From Nitriliruptoraceae bacterium (GTDB lineage: Bacteria; Actinomycetota; Nitriliruptoria; Nitriliruptorales; Nitriliruptoraceae): 64,000 nt of DNA. The translations under genes were made by a program, and so were the position numbers. The notes beneath the pieces are model-generated. The model was not told where the DNA came from. It saw only the letters and a list, made by a program, of their open reading frames with translations, and made no database searches. Below are positions 9,400 through 18,229 of this stretch, in pieces. Within the stretch, counting starts at the first letter, position 1; the number at the start of each line of letters is the position of its first letter. The DNA is taken from assembly GCA_003565155.1 (NCBI GenBank), contig PXDB01000027.1, positions 1 through 64,000 on the forward strand. The letters run 5' to 3'.

Positions 9400-9506
9400 C
9401 CGGCGCGACGTATCAGTCTAGGTGACCACGGGGCCGTGGCGGCTGCCTGTCCCCGATAGCGTGGTGTGCGACAGCGGTCGCCTTCGGCGGAACCGAGGAG
9501 GTCGAG

Positions 9507-10208
9507 GTGGCATCCGAACAGCGCCACGCTGCCTCCGGGCCGGCCAGCGGGGAGGACGCGGGCGCCGAGCAGGTGCCCACTGACCGCGCGGACCGCGTCG
9601 CACAGCGTCTGGCCCTCCCGGTACTGGTCGCTGCCCTGGCCAGCGTGCCGGCGGTCTTCCTGACCCTGTTCGACGAGCCGTACGAGACCATCGGCAACGG
9701 GCTGAACACCCTGTCCGGCGCGGTGCTGATCGCCGAGACGGTGGTGCTGTTCGCCGTCTCCCAGGACCGGCTGAGTTGGGTGAAGCGCAACAAGTGGCTG
9801 GTGCTGCTGGCGGTCGCGATCGTGCCGGCGGTCGTGTTCGCCGTCGGGCCGGTACAGCTCCTGCGCCTGACCCGGGTTGCCCATGCCATCCGCATGATCG
9901 GCGCCGTCCGCATCATCCGGGTGGGTCGCATCATGAAAGCTGGCCGTATCCTCCGCGAACGCGCTGGTCTGGACGCCCGCTGGCAGAAGGTCATCGCCGT
10001 CGTAGCCACCGTGCTGGCGGCCGCCTTCGTGGCCGTGATCCTCGCCGACCCCACCTCCGCATCCGGCGGCGCGCTTCGCAGCGCCGTCGATGTCGTAGGG
10101 ATACCGGGGGTCGTGCTCGCCGGCCTCATCCTCGGCGGAGCGACCTACGTGGTCCGGTCGCAGCTGCAGCAACGGGACGAGGACGACGATGCCTCGGCGT
10201 CCTCGTAG
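9507..10208 (+). CDS. Voltage-sensor-like membrane protein without pore domain
   Basis: A 233-residue integral membrane protein. After a 30-residue acidic tail come three hydrophobic spans (about 35-53, 65-83, 93-112) and then a segment at 119-155 with Arg/Lys every third residue (RLTR, IRMIGAVRIIRVGRIMKAGR), the hallmark of an S4 voltage sensor. Two more spans follow (about 160-180, 192-212), but I see no selectivity-filter motif such as TVGYG. It resembles the S1-S4 part of ion-transport proteins. It may be a proton channel, a sensor, or a degenerate channel. GTG at 9507 has GAGGAG upstream. Confidence 0.75.
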   Translation: MASEQRHAASGPASGEDAGAEQVPTDRADRVAQRLALPVLVAALASVPAVFLTLFDEPYETIGNGLNTLSGAVLIAETVVLFAVSQDRLSWVKRNKWLVLLAVAIVPAVVFAVGPVQLLRLTRVAHAIRMIGAVRIIRVGRIMKAGRILRERAGLDARWQKVIAVVATVLAAAFVAVILADPTSASGGALRSAVDVVGIPGVVLAGLILGGATYVVRSQLQQRDEDDDASASS

Positions 10209-10253
10209 GGCGTGCTGCTGCGCACGTACGGGCGGGCACCTTCTCCTGCAGCA

Positions 10254-10853
10254 TCACCCGTGGAGCAGGTTCCGGTCCGACAACCAGGTAGCGAGGTGTT
10301 CGGGGGCCGTACCGAGCGCGATCGCCACGGTGCGCAGGTCATCTTCCCGCAGGCTCAGGATCCGGCCGTTGTGGTCGCCACGGAGCCACTCCACGTGCTG
10401 GACCAAGCGGAGGAGCGGGAGCACCTCCGGGTCATCCTCGCGCGCTCGTAGCCGATCGACCGCCACAGCGATGGACAGCTCCCCGCGGTGGAACCTCGGC
10501 CCCTCCTCCTCGGGAAGCAGTTCGGTGACCGGTACCTCGTAGAAGGCAGCGAGGGCGGCCAGCCTCTGGGCAGAGACCGCTCGGTCCCCACGCTCGTAGG
10601 AGCCGACCACCACGGCCTTGAACCGTCCGCGGCTCCGTTCCTCGACGTCCTGCAACCGCAGGCCCTGCGACCGCCGCACCGACCGGAGCCGGCTGCCGAG
10701 CCGCTGTTGGTACGCGGAACCGTGTTCAGGGTCCACCGCCGTCCCGGCGGCCGGCCGCGCCTCTTCGGCGACGTGCTCGCTCCCACCGGCGTCGCTGGTG
10801 ACAGCGACCTCCACGCCGTCATCGGTCTCCGAGCCACTGATCGTGGTGGCCAC
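10254..10853 (-). CDS. BldD-like helix-turn-helix regulator
   Basis: A 199-residue DNA-binding protein. After an acidic, disordered start of about 45 residues comes an Xre-type HTH (RLGSRLRSVRRSQGLRLQDVE, then a recognition helix around KAVVVGSYERGDRAVS), followed by LAALAAFYEVPVTELLPEE, the usual end of the BldD HTH. The C-terminal half resembles the BldD dimerisation/c-di-GMP region, but I cannot confirm the RxD-x8-RxxD ligand motif. The GTG at 10853 is preceded by GGGAGGGG; start moderately sure. A diguanylate cyclase is encoded nearby. A long leader with a terminator precedes it. Confidence 0.82.
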   Translation of the reverse strand: MATTISGSETDDGVEVAVTSDAGGSEHVAEEARPAAGTAVDPEHGSAYQQRLGSRLRSVRRSQGLRLQDVEERSRGRFKAVVVGSYERGDRAVSAQRLAALAAFYEVPVTELLPEEEGPRFHRGELSIAVAVDRLRAREDDPEVLPLLRLVQHVEWLRGDHNGRILSLREDDLRTVAIALGTAPEHLATWLSDRNLLHG

Positions 10854-11097
10854 CGCTTGCCCCTCCCCACCGACGCGCGCGTCAACAGGCCGTGGTCGGC
10901 GGTGTACCACCGCGACCGCCCCGTCCGGCACGGCCGAGCGTGGTGGGTCACGCACAGCGGCCTCCGTGCGCGCTGAGCGCTCCTGCGCCGCGGCCGTCCG
11001 GGGTGCCGGTCGTGGCACGGACCCTGTGCCCTCGTGGTGACGCGATCGCCGAGCAGCACAGCAGGGAGGTGGCCAGGGGGATCGGCCGCCACGCGCA

Positions 11098-11263
11098 GAG
11101 AAGCCCCCGGCGCGGGGACGCCGGGGGCGGAAGATCCAGGGCAGGGGTCCGGGTCCGCCGAAGGGGACGGACGGCGGGTCCGGTCGGCGCGAGGCCGAAA
11201 CCTGGATCTCGTCTCGCTGACACGGGGACGGATGCTTCGCGCTTGGCTCACACTGCCCCGACG
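11098..11263 (-). ncRNA. Candidate structured leader or small RNA upstream of the BldD-like gene
   Basis: Between a predicted promoter (11270-11299) and a strong hairpin (11103-11128) the minus strand can fold into a three-way junction: a 9-bp outer stem (11132-11140 with 11201-11209), an inner stem 11155-11160/11172-11177, and a 5-bp hairpin at 11184-11198. No coding frame is convincing here. It could be a roughly 160-nt small RNA, or a leader with an attenuator before the regulator gene at 10853. I could not match it to a known riboswitch. Confidence 0.4.
11103..11128 (-). terminator. GC-rich intrinsic-type terminator hairpin
   Basis: A perfect 10-bp inverted repeat, GCCCCCGGCG with a 6-nt loop. 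On the minus strand it is followed by TTCTCT, a modest U-rich tail usual for high-GC terminators; on the plus strand no T-run follows. It lies 250 nt before the BldD-like start, so it would end a leader transcript prematurely. Confidence 0.65.
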
Positions 11264-11269
11264 CTCGTG

Positions 11270-11299
11270 AAGATACGGGGTGAAAACGACTCCTGTCAC
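11270..11299 (-). promoter_or_regulatory. Predicted promoter for the structured leader
   Basis: Minus strand: GTGACA (11294-11299) and TATCTT (11270-11275) separated by 18 bp, five and four matches to the sigma-70 boxes. Start of transcription would be near 11263. Confidence 0.4.
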
Positions 11300-11567
11300 C
11301 ATCTCGCCAGCGATCGGCCGGAGTTGTGACGCACCGCGGCCAGACTGGCCGACCGGGAACACGCTGCGTGGACGGCATATCGATCCGCGCGCGGAGAGCG
11401 CACCACGTTCGTGGCCAGCCTCGCGCGCGTGGAGGGGCCGGTTGGCACTACCAGTGGTCGAGCGACCCGCCTACGTTGGGGCACAAGGCGGATCGGGGGA
11501 TCGCCTCCGTTCCGACACCGATCGCGACCGCTGCCCAGCAGGTCGCCGGCGAGAGACGAGGCGGAGG
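11300..11567. other. Intergenic region before the LemA gene, no feature recognised
   Basis: Frames cross this stretch but lack a ribosome site or family resemblance. Presumed upstream region of the lemA-DUF2207 pair. Confidence 0.5.
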
Positions 11568-12125
11568 ATGGGCTGGGGCGCTCTCGGGCTGGGGGTGGCG
11601 CTGGTCGCCGGCGTCGTGTTGCTGTTCAACCGGTTGATCCACGCGCAGGTGCGGGTGCGGGCGGCCTGGGGACAGGTCGCCGTCCAGCACCAGCGTCGGC
11701 ACGACCTGCTCCCCGCGATCGTGGCGGCCGTGGGCGCCGCCGCCACCCACGAGTCGGATCTGCTGCGCGCGGTGAGCGACGCGCGCAACCGCGCGCTGAG
11801 GGCGACCGACCCCGCCGCCCGCGGCGACGCCGAGGCGCAGCTGACCGCGCTGATCCCACAGCTGCTCGCGCTGGCGGAGGGGCTACCGCAGCTGCGCGCC
11901 GACAGCAGCTTCGAGCGACTGCAGGCGCAACTGCGTGACACGGAGGAGCGGCTGGCCTTCGCCCGGGACTTCGCGAACGACCGCGTCGCCAGCTACCGGG
12001 CGTTGACCGACAGCTTTCCCGGATCGCTGCTCGCGCGGCCGCTCGGGTTCCCGCGCGAGGAGCTGTTCGCCCTGCAGGACGAACGTGCGGCCCTCGCGCC
12101 GACACCTGACCACCGGGGAGGATGA
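11568..12125 (+). CDS. LemA family membrane protein
   Basis: A 185-residue protein with one N-terminal span (LGVALVAGVVLLF) and a long helical outer domain. The family traits are the segment after the span (RAAWGQVAVQHQRRHDLLPAIV, a variant of the LemA WSQVDVQLQRR-DLIPNLV pattern), LPQLRADSSFERLQAQLRDTEERLAFAR, and the late FPG motif. Function is unknown; LemA genes are usually next to DUF2207 or TPM genes, as here. The ATG at 11568 is directly preceded by GGCGGAGG, so translation may begin a little differently. One base separates its stop from the next gene. Confidence 0.88.
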   Translation: MGWGALGLGVALVAGVVLLFNRLIHAQVRVRAAWGQVAVQHQRRHDLLPAIVAAVGAAATHESDLLRAVSDARNRALRATDPAARGDAEAQLTALIPQLLALAEGLPQLRADSSFERLQAQLRDTEERLAFARDFANDRVASYRALTDSFPGSLLARPLGFPREELFALQDERAALAPTPDHRGG

Positions 12126-12126
12126 C

Positions 12127-14028
12127 ATGCCGGTCTGGTTGCGCGCTGCCTTCTCGAGCGCGGTCGTGGGCGTGGTGCTGACCGCCGGCGGTGTGATGGG
12201 AGCCGTCCTCGACCGAGGCGAGCAGGACGCCGCCTTCGTGATCGACGCCTTCGAGCAGCGCATCACCGTGGACAGGGACGGCACGCCCAGGGTGGCGGAA
12301 CGCATCGACGTCACCTTCACGGAACCTCGACGGGGGATCCTCCGCGACCTCCACGACGACGCCCCCTTCCCATCCCGCGGGACCTACCGCGACGTCGAGG
12401 TGACCGGGGCACCCGGTGGTGGCGAGTGGCACCACGAGGTGGAGCGCATCCCCGGTCAGCTGGGCCGACGCATCCGCATCGGTGAGGCGGCCAGACCCCT
12501 CGACCCGGGCAGCTACCGCTACGACATCGCCTACACGGCACCCACCCTGACGGTCACCCTCGAGGACGATCCGGAACTGGTGGAGCTCCGCGTCGACGCA
12601 CCCGGCTTCGAGTGGGCCACCTCGATCGGGCCGACCACGGTGACGATCGAACTCCCGGCCGAGCCGACCTCGGTGGCGTGCATCGCCGGCCCCCGCGGCG
12701 GCACCCGGCCCTGCCCGCAGACACCGGAGATCGTCGGACGGTCCGTCGTGGCGGAACTGGGGCCCTTCGCGCCGTGGCGCTCCGCCACCCTCTCCGTGCT
12801 GCTGCCAGCGGCGGCCTTCAGCGAAGCGCCACCGCGGTTCGCGCCGGAAGCGCTGGATGCCTCGGAGGGACTCGGCCCCTGGGATCTGAACAACGCCGCG
12901 GCAGGGTTGGTGCTCACCCTGGCGCTCGCCGTGCCGCTGCTGCTCTGGGAGTTGGTCGCCTGGCGGATGCACTACCGCGACCGGGTCACCGACCCCGAGC
13001 TCCACAACCGGGCCACACCGACGGCGCTGCCCGCACCACCGCACGGTCTCCGTCCACCGGAGGTGGCGGGGCTCCTGCGCCGCCGCAACGGCGAGGACCT
13101 CCTGCTCTCGGCGATCGTTGACCTCGAACAGCGCGGACTGCTGGTCTCCACCGCCACCGAGGAACACCGCAGCGGTTGGTCGTCACGCAGCAGCGGGACC
13201 TTCACCCTCGAGCGTCCGCAGTGCGGCGCCTCACCTGGCCCGGATGACGCTGCGCTGCTCGCTGCGCTGATCCCCGAGGACGGTGCCACCGTCTTCGACG
13301 GGACGTACCGCAGCGAGGTGGCGCGACGCACCACGGACGTGCAGAAGCTGCTCACGGATCGGGCCTTCGGTGTGTACCGCGCCCACGGCTTCACGCACGA
13401 GCGCAGTGGCCTGGTCGGCCGCACGGCCTTCCGGGTGGCGGCGCTGCTGGCCTGGGTGGGATGGGCCGCGGCGGCCGTCTGGGCGGTGTGGAGCGCGACA
13501 CCGCTGCCCCTTGGCGTGGCCGTGGCCGTCGCGGTGGTCGTGCTGTTCGGGTGGGCACTGGCGCACGCGCCCTGGTCCCGCCACCGCATGCCGCTGAACT
13601 CGCAGGGACGCCACGCACGGGCGCAGGCGGAGGCCTTCGATCGGTACCTGCGCTCGGTCGAGGGCGAGCAGGTGGAGTGGGCAGCGGGTCAACCCGGTAT
13701 CGACCACCACCACCCGGCGCTCGCCCTGCTGCCGTACGCCATCGCCCTGGGTCATGCCCAGTCGTGGTACCAACGGTTCGGTCCCCTGATGCGGAGCCTG
13801 GTGAGCGTGCCGGCCACCAGCGGGGACGGCTACCACGCAAGCGCTGGTGCCGCGGCCTGGTGGGCGAGCAACACCAGCTTCGCTCAGGTGCGCACCACCC
13901 AGAAAGCGACCTGCACACCGACGTCGAACAACGATGACAGCCTGGGGTACGGCGGCGGCGGCAGCGACGCTGGTGGCGGCGGTGGTGGGGGTAGCGGGGG
14001 CGGTGGCGGTGGCGGTAGCTCGTGGTGA
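12127..14028 (+). CDS. DUF2207 membrane protein with glycine-rich tail
   Basis: A 633-residue envelope protein. A signal-anchor lies at residues 12-32, the DUF2207 extracytoplasmic domain at about 38-230 (DAFEQRITVDRDG, EPRRGILRDL), a span at 256-280 (LVLTLALAVPLLLW), a cytoplasmic domain with a winged-helix feel (LRRRNGEDLLLSAIVDLEQRG), and two close spans at about 436-478. The end is almost pure Gly with Ser and a final SSW, as is usual in this family. GGGGAGG precedes the ATG and it is coupled to lemA. Role unknown; the pair is thought to form a membrane complex. Confidence 0.9.
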   Translation: MPVWLRAAFSSAVVGVVLTAGGVMGAVLDRGEQDAAFVIDAFEQRITVDRDGTPRVAERIDVTFTEPRRGILRDLHDDAPFPSRGTYRDVEVTGAPGGGEWHHEVERIPGQLGRRIRIGEAARPLDPGSYRYDIAYTAPTLTVTLEDDPELVELRVDAPGFEWATSIGPTTVTIELPAEPTSVACIAGPRGGTRPCPQTPEIVGRSVVAELGPFAPWRSATLSVLLPAAAFSEAPPRFAPEALDASEGLGPWDLNNAAAGLVLTLALAVPLLLWELVAWRMHYRDRVTDPELHNRATPTALPAPPHGLRPPEVAGLLRRRNGEDLLLSAIVDLEQRGLLVSTATEEHRSGWSSRSSGTFTLERPQCGASPGPDDAALLAALIPEDGATVFDGTYRSEVARRTTDVQKLLTDRAFGVYRAHGFTHERSGLVGRTAFRVAALLAWVGWAAAAVWAVWSATPLPLGVAVAVAVVVLFGWALAHAPWSRHRMPLNSQGRHARAQAEAFDRYLRSVEGEQVEWAAGQPGIDHHHPALALLPYAIALGHAQSWYQRFGPLMRSLVSVPATSGDGYHASAGAAAWWASNTSFAQVRTTQKATCTPTSNNDDSLGYGGGGSDAGGGGGGGSGGGGGGGSSW

Positions 14029-14117
14029 GCTGGGGGCACGGAGCGGTGCGCCGCGCAGGTGCGGTCACGGTCACGGCCGGCGTGTGGCACCTGCAGGACG
14101 CACCGACGCGGTTACGC

Positions 14118-14714
14118 CTACTCCGCCTCGGGGTCGGCATCGTGCGCCGCTGAGGGCACGAGGTTGAGGTGGTAGCGCGAGGCGGTTGGGCCGGCCTGGC
14201 CCTGGTACTTCGACCCGCTGGCACCGCTGCCGTAGGGATGCTCCGCCGGCTTGTCGAGGGCGAAGAAAGCGAACTGCGCCACCTTCATCCCTGGGTAGAG
14301 CAGGATGGGCAGGGTGGCCACGTTCGACAGCTCCAGGGTGACGTCACCGTCGAAACCGGCATCGATGAACCCGGCGGTCGAGTGGATCACGAGCCCGAGC
14401 CGGGCCAGGGAGCTCTTGCCCTCCAGCCTGGCGACGATGTCCGAGGGCAGGGTGATGCGTTCCAGCGTGGAGCCCAGCACGAACTCGCCAGGATGGAGGA
14501 CGAAGGGTTCGTCACCGGCCTCGACCAGCTCGGTGAGCTCCGGCTGCTCCTGGCGCACGTCGATGTAGGGGTAGCGGTGGTTGGCGAACACCCGGAACCG
14601 CGAAGCGAGGCGCACGTCCACGCTGGAGGGCTGGATGGCGTCCTCGAGCAGGGGGTCGACGCCGATGCGCCCGGCGGCGATCGCTTCTCGTATCGTGCCG
14701 TCGGACAGGATCAT
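14118..14714 (-). CDS. dcd: dCTP deaminase (probably DCD-DUT type)
   Basis: Converts dCTP to dUTP, and in actinobacteria and archaea often on to dUMP, feeding dTMP synthesis. A 198-residue protein with the family core [18 protein letters not shown], then [16 protein letters not shown], which carries the active-site Ser-x-x-x-Arg and the catalytic Glu. [15 protein letters not shown] near the start is also conserved. The ATG at 14714 begins [12 protein letters not shown], the standard N-terminus. Divergent from tRNA-Gly, 83 bp away. Confidence 0.95.
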   Translation of the reverse strand: MILSDGTIREAIAAGRIGVDPLLEDAIQPSSVDVRLASRFRVFANHRYPYIDVRQEQPELTELVEAGDEPFVLHPGEFVLGSTLERITLPSDIVARLEGKSSLARLGLVIHSTAGFIDAGFDGDVTLELSNVATLPILLYPGMKVAQFAFFALDKPAEHPYGSGASGSKYQGQAGPTASRYHLNLVPSAAHDADPEAE

Positions 14715-14797
14715 GCGCGCCTCCGGCGTCTCACGAGTTCGACGGATCGCCCCGCGTTGCGGCCCGCGCCGGCCAGCGAGTACGTTTCCCACCCTCC

Positions 14798-14868
14798 GCG
14801 GGTGTAGTTCAATGGTAGAACACGAGCTTCCCAAGCTCGGAACGGGGGTTCGATTCCCCTCACCCGCT
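14798..14868 (+). tRNA. tRNA-Gly (anticodon CCC)
   Basis: A 71-nt cloverleaf: acceptor GCGGGTG/CACCCGC, D-arm GTTC-AATGGTA-GAAC, anticodon stem CGAGC/GCTCG with loop TTCCCAA (anticodon CCC), four-base variable loop, T-stem GGGGG/CCCCT with loop TTCGATT. Discriminator is T; the CCA end is not encoded. Reads GGG codons. Confidence 0.97.
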
Positions 14869-15169
14869 CCGCGGGGTCGTGGCGAGATCATCGGGACCCA
14901 GGTCGCGGAGACTGATCGTGGGGTCAGCCGGGGGGGCTTCCTTGCTGACCCGGGCTGCGGCTGTGCCGGGGATCTCTCGGAGTGCGATGCAGCGCTTGGG
15001 TCGCCAGCGCTGCTGCCGATCGACCCTGCGATACGCCGCAACCGCTCGTCAGCCAGACCCGCGATCGAGGATCCATCGCTCTCGCACGAACGGTCGCCTG
15101 ACGTCGCTTTCGCCGTCCACGCCGGCGGCCTACGCGCGGGGTTGCGACCTCTGGCCCCGCCATAGGTGG
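14869..15169. other. Gene-free stretch after tRNA-Gly
   Basis: No convincing gene. I looked for a copy of the tRNA 3' end that would mark an integrated element and saw none. Base composition is slightly less GC-biased at third positions in all frames than in flanking genes. Confidence 0.4.
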
Positions 15170-15502
15170 TCATCGACCAAGCGACCGCACTCGCCTGTAG
15201 GCGCTACGCAGCCACGAGATGCTCGCCGCTCGCCGACGGAGCTCCGTGCGCAGGCGGGCGATCCGCCGCCGCACACGAGCCACGCTGCCGAGATCGACGG
15301 ATGAACCGAGTCGTTCGGTGAAGCCCGTGTTGCGATGAACCGTGCGGTCAGTAGCCATGGGGACGCGGTAGTTGTTGGCCATGAGGTAGCCGCCCAACAC
15401 TCGCGCAGCCACCACGTCCGAGGTCACCTGCTGGGCCACATCAGGTGGTAGGCCGACCTGCCGCGCAAGATCGGGCAACACCTGCTGGTAGAGCGGCTTC
15501 AC
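15170..15502 (-). CDS. Hypothetical protein, possibly a 5'-truncated gene
   Basis: The frame gives 110 residues from a GTG at 15502: a helical start ([20 protein letters not shown]), a middle with [18 protein letters not shown], and a very Arg-rich helical end. The frame stays open further upstream through a Cys-rich stretch (CPPC...CGWCTRC), but no start with a ribosome site is seen and it would run into the gene starting at 15654. Codon use is coding-like though less GC3-rich than the neighbours. It may be a remnant. No family recognised. Confidence 0.4.
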   Translation of the reverse strand: MKPLYQQVLPDLARQVGLPPDVAQQVTSDVVAARVLGGYLMANNYRVPMATDRTVHRNTGFTERLGSSVDLGSVARVRRRIARLRTELRRRAASISWLRSAYRRVRSLGR

Positions 15503-15653
15503 CGGCGGTGCGCAGCGTGTGCACCACCCGCATGTCACCGCAGGCTCGCGGCAGGGGGGACACGAACCGCGAGGCGCTGGCCCAGGGTCCCGCTCCCGTC
15601 GGGCACGGACCGCCGTGGCGGTAGCCTCGGGTCCCGAGCCTTGAGGACCAACG

Positions 15654-16157
15654 ATGCAGCGCCGAAGAGCTCTCGTCGGTGTGCTCATCGCTGCCATCGC
15701 CGCGCTGGCGGCAGCCGTGCTGGTGCCCGGCGGCAGCGAGGACCCGGACTTCGCTGCGCTGGAGCAACTCGACATCTCCGACCTGGAGTTGGAGCGCGCG
15801 GATCGCATCTACCGTTCGATGAGCGCCGACCTCAGCGGCGGCCTGCCATCGACATCGTCCCGGGCAACGATCGTGCACCAGTACCGGCCGCACCACGGCA
15901 CAACCCTCACTTCCCTCCTCGCGGACATCGAGAAGGAACTTCAGGTGCGCGGCTGGCAGGTCGAGCGCACACCGGCGGGTCTCCAGGCAAGCCGCCGTGA
16001 CATCGACGGGCGCACCACGGCGCGCGTCACCGCAAGCGAGCACTCGCTCCGCGACAACATCGTCGTGCTCAGCATCCGAGCAACCTCCGCCGAGCCCGGG
16101 ACCACACCCCAGGTCTGGGGCCTTTCCCGAACCGTGCTGCCAGGGCCGGCCGGCTAG
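15654..16157 (+). CDS. Secreted or membrane-anchored hypothetical protein
   Basis: A 167-residue protein with an N-terminal signal-anchor (VGVLIAAIAALAAAVLV) and a soluble domain of about 140 residues that looks alpha/beta (RATIVHQYRP, LLADIEKELQVRGWQVERT, DNIVVLSIRA). No family recognised. TTGAGGA lies just before the ATG, and a -10-like TAGCCT at 15622-15627. It lies in the gene-poor region behind tRNA-Gly. Confidence 0.6.
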   Translation: MQRRRALVGVLIAAIAALAAAVLVPGGSEDPDFAALEQLDISDLELERADRIYRSMSADLSGGLPSTSSRATIVHQYRPHHGTTLTSLLADIEKELQVRGWQVERTPAGLQASRRDIDGRTTARVTASEHSLRDNIVVLSIRATSAEPGTTPQVWGLSRTVLPGPAG

Positions 16158-16431
16158 CACCCGCCCGGTTCCCGCCACCCACTGAGCGGCGCTCCACGGC
16201 AGAGGACGCTATACGTGGAACGATGGCGACCTCGTGGGGCGCCGATCGAAGCCGGTGAGGGTGGGTGGCCGGCGCTCCGACCTCTTGACACCGCAAGCTC
16301 ACACCCGCACGGTCGGAGCACAGCCGGGCGGCGGGAGCGCTCGGATCTGGACGTTCGGTGGAGCAGGAACACCCTTCCAGCAGGTCCGACAGTGGCGTGG
16401 TCGCGGCATGGCCGATCGAGAGGAGCCAGAC

Positions 16432-16728
16432 ATGTCGTTCACACAGGTGATGACCGTCACGACCTCGAAGCCAGATCAACTGCGGGACCTCATGGCCAGC
16501 TGGCACAGCGACCAACACGGCGTGGCGCCCGGCTACCGGGGTGCCCGGATACTTCAGGACCGACACCAGGCCGGTCGGTTTCAAGTGGAGGTCGACTTCT
16601 CCTCAGCCGAGGAAGCAGCGCGCAACAACGACCGACCCGCAACCCAGAGTTGGGCAGCGCAGCTGCGAGCACTCAGCGATGGTGAACCGCACTACGGCGA
16701 CTTCAACCTGATCTTGCGCACCGACTGA
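16432..16728 (+). CDS. Small alpha/beta-barrel protein (antibiotic-biosynthesis-monooxygenase-like)
   Basis: A 98-residue protein beginning MSFTQVMTVTTSKPDQL, then MASWHSDQHGVAPGYRGARILQD, a strand RFQVEVDFSSAEEAARNNDRP and a C-terminal strand. The strand-helix-strand spacing and the F..VDFSSAEEA.. segment resemble the dimeric ferredoxin-like ABM/EthD fold. Enzymatic function is not evident. GAGAGGAG is 8 nt before ATG 16432; an ATG at 16408 is in frame but lacks a site. Confidence 0.6.
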   Translation: MSFTQVMTVTTSKPDQLRDLMASWHSDQHGVAPGYRGARILQDRHQAGRFQVEVDFSSAEEAARNNDRPATQSWAAQLRALSDGEPHYGDFNLILRTD

Positions 16729-16756
16729 GCGACGACACAGGTCGCGCTCGCCGTCG

Positions 16757-16966
16757 TGCGTGGGCGCCGGGGTGATGCCGCAGCCTCTGCCGCTGACGCT
16801 GCTGCTGGTGCTGCCGCCGTCGTCGTCGCCACGGAAGCGGGCATCCGGACGGGCAGCCGCAGCGGTGTCGAGTTCCCGGGCGACGCGGAGGACCCGTGTC
16901 ACAAGGCGGGCATCCACGACCGGTTCGACTCCTCGCTGCCCGCGCTGATCCGAGATTCCATCTCAG
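16757..16966 (+). pseudogene. Remnant of a paralogue of the lipoprotein at 18334-18912
   Basis: The frame reads an Ala-rich part, then SGVEFPGDAEDPCHKAGIHD and RFDSSLPALI. This aligns with SGVEFYGEAEGPRDNARIHG and RFDSSLPELI of the intact lipoprotein, and the DNA is visibly similar from about 16867 to 16955. Signal peptide, lipobox and the C-terminal third are missing, and similarity ends where the stop of the opposite-strand gene lies (16963). A decayed duplicate. Confidence 0.7.
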
Positions 16967-17190
16967 GACCCGCCGACGCCATCGCTGGAGGTCGAGTCCC
17001 GATCCCGACCCTTGAAGCGGCGCTCCAGGGGCCCCAGCAGCGACGCCACGACGACGCCGATGATGACGCCGGCAACAAGTGAGGAGTTGATCGATGCGCC
17101 CTCGAAGAGGAGGTTCTCCACGACTGCGACAACCGAACCGATGATCGCACCGAGGACGATCAGGACCCCCAGGGCCTTCGCGTAGGCCAT
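16963..17190 (-). CDS. Small two-span membrane protein
   Basis: A 75-residue hydrophobic protein, MAYAKALGVLIVLGAIIGSV forming the first span and SSLVAGVIIGVVVASLLGPL the second, followed by a basic stop (ERRFKGRDRD) and a Ser/Gly tail. GGAGG lies before the ATG at 17190. It resembles GlsB/YeaQ/YmgE-type small glycine-rich membrane proteins, a tentative match. Its 3' end overlaps the remnant of the duplicated lipoprotein gene. Confidence 0.65.
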   Translation of the reverse strand: MAYAKALGVLIVLGAIIGSVVAVVENLLFEGASINSSLVAGVIIGVVVASLLGPLERRFKGRDRDSTSSDGVGGS

Positions 17191-17563
17191 CTGTGCCTCC
17201 GAAACGCCGACATCCGCGCCACACGACCGTAACGGCGGCCCTCGATGCCCGCAAAGGCCGTCGGAGCGGATGGGATGAAGGTGGAGACCGTGAGCAGGTT
17301 CGCGCCGAACTCGCGGCCCAGCGACTCCGGAGCAGCGTCGAACCTCTCCGCGAGGCAGAGCACGGCGTCGTCGATGCGGTCATCGGCCCGCTGAATCGAG
17401 AGCGGGGAAGGGGACGGACCGGTCGCCGCCCACGTCCCACCGACCACCTCACGCCCCTACGGTTGCACGACGTCATCCAGCGACCGGGCCAGGTTCGAGG
17501 GCACACCGCACCGATACGGTGCGAGCGAGGCGACCTCCCGTGATCGACCGGGGGAGCCCACGT
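17191..17563. other. Gene-free stretch, nothing recognised
   Basis: Open frames on both strands lack start sites and family resemblance. It lies in the decayed region between tRNA-Gly and the lipoprotein gene. Confidence 0.4.
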
Positions 17564-18188
17564 ATGGGACTGCTCGTGCTGCTCGTCAGCGTCGCGCTCG
17601 CTGGTTTCGCGCAACCGACCACGGGGCATCTCTCGGTCGCGGTCTCCGCGGACCTGGCCGTCTCGGAGGACGACCGGATCAGTGGCACGTTCCAGACGCT
17701 GGTCCGACTGGACGAGGCCGCCTGGGACCCGGATCAGGATGGTCCACCGGAGGAGGCCGCCCCCGCCTTCGAGTTCGGCGAGGACGATCGCGGCTTCCTC
17801 GAGGAGGAGGTCGTCGCCGACCGAGGGCGGAGGCCAGCAGCACGTCCTCGACGGCTCCATCGAGACACCGACCTACGCAACGCCACCGCACATCGACCTC
17901 ACGGTGGATGTCACCGTCACCTTCGCCGGGCAGGTCCTGCGCACCAACGGCAGCCACTCCGGCGAGGAGGAACGGAAGGTCACCTGGACCGACACGGGGC
18001 AGGTCCAGGCGGTCGCCGCAGCGCAGCCCTACGGCCGACCCTGGGTGCTGTGGGCGCTCCTGGGGACCGTGCTCGTGCTCCTCGCCCTCCGGCTCGCGCA
18101 GCAGGGCAACCGCCGGGTGCGGGAGCGACAGGGCGAGATCCCGCCGCCGAGGTCGGAGGTGGAGGGCTACGTCCCGGTGCACCGGTGA
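17564..18188 (+). pseudogene. LppM-like envelope protein gene with a frameshift
   Basis: The first half, from ATG 17564 (GGGGAG upstream), encodes a signal peptide MGLLVLLVSVALAGF and SVAVSADLAVSEDDRISGTF. The second half, in the +1 frame, encodes VLDGSIETPTYATPPHIDL and FAGQVLRTNGSHSGEEERKV, then a C-terminal span PWVLWALLGTVLVLLALRL and a basic tail. Signal, strand-rich outer domain and C-terminal anchor match the LppM/DUF3153 layout. The frames change near 17815-17835, in a GC-rich run. Either a real mutation or a base-calling error. Confidence 0.65.
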
Positions 18189-18229
18189 CGACCTGGTTGC
18201 GTCCGTAGGCCGGGCAGACGCCGGCGGCG

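Noticed and set aside
14118-15173. Long extension of dcd reading backwards through tRNA-Gly
   Set aside because: It translates the antisense of the tRNA into [20 protein letters not shown], a known annotation artefact; the dcd start at 14714 is standard.
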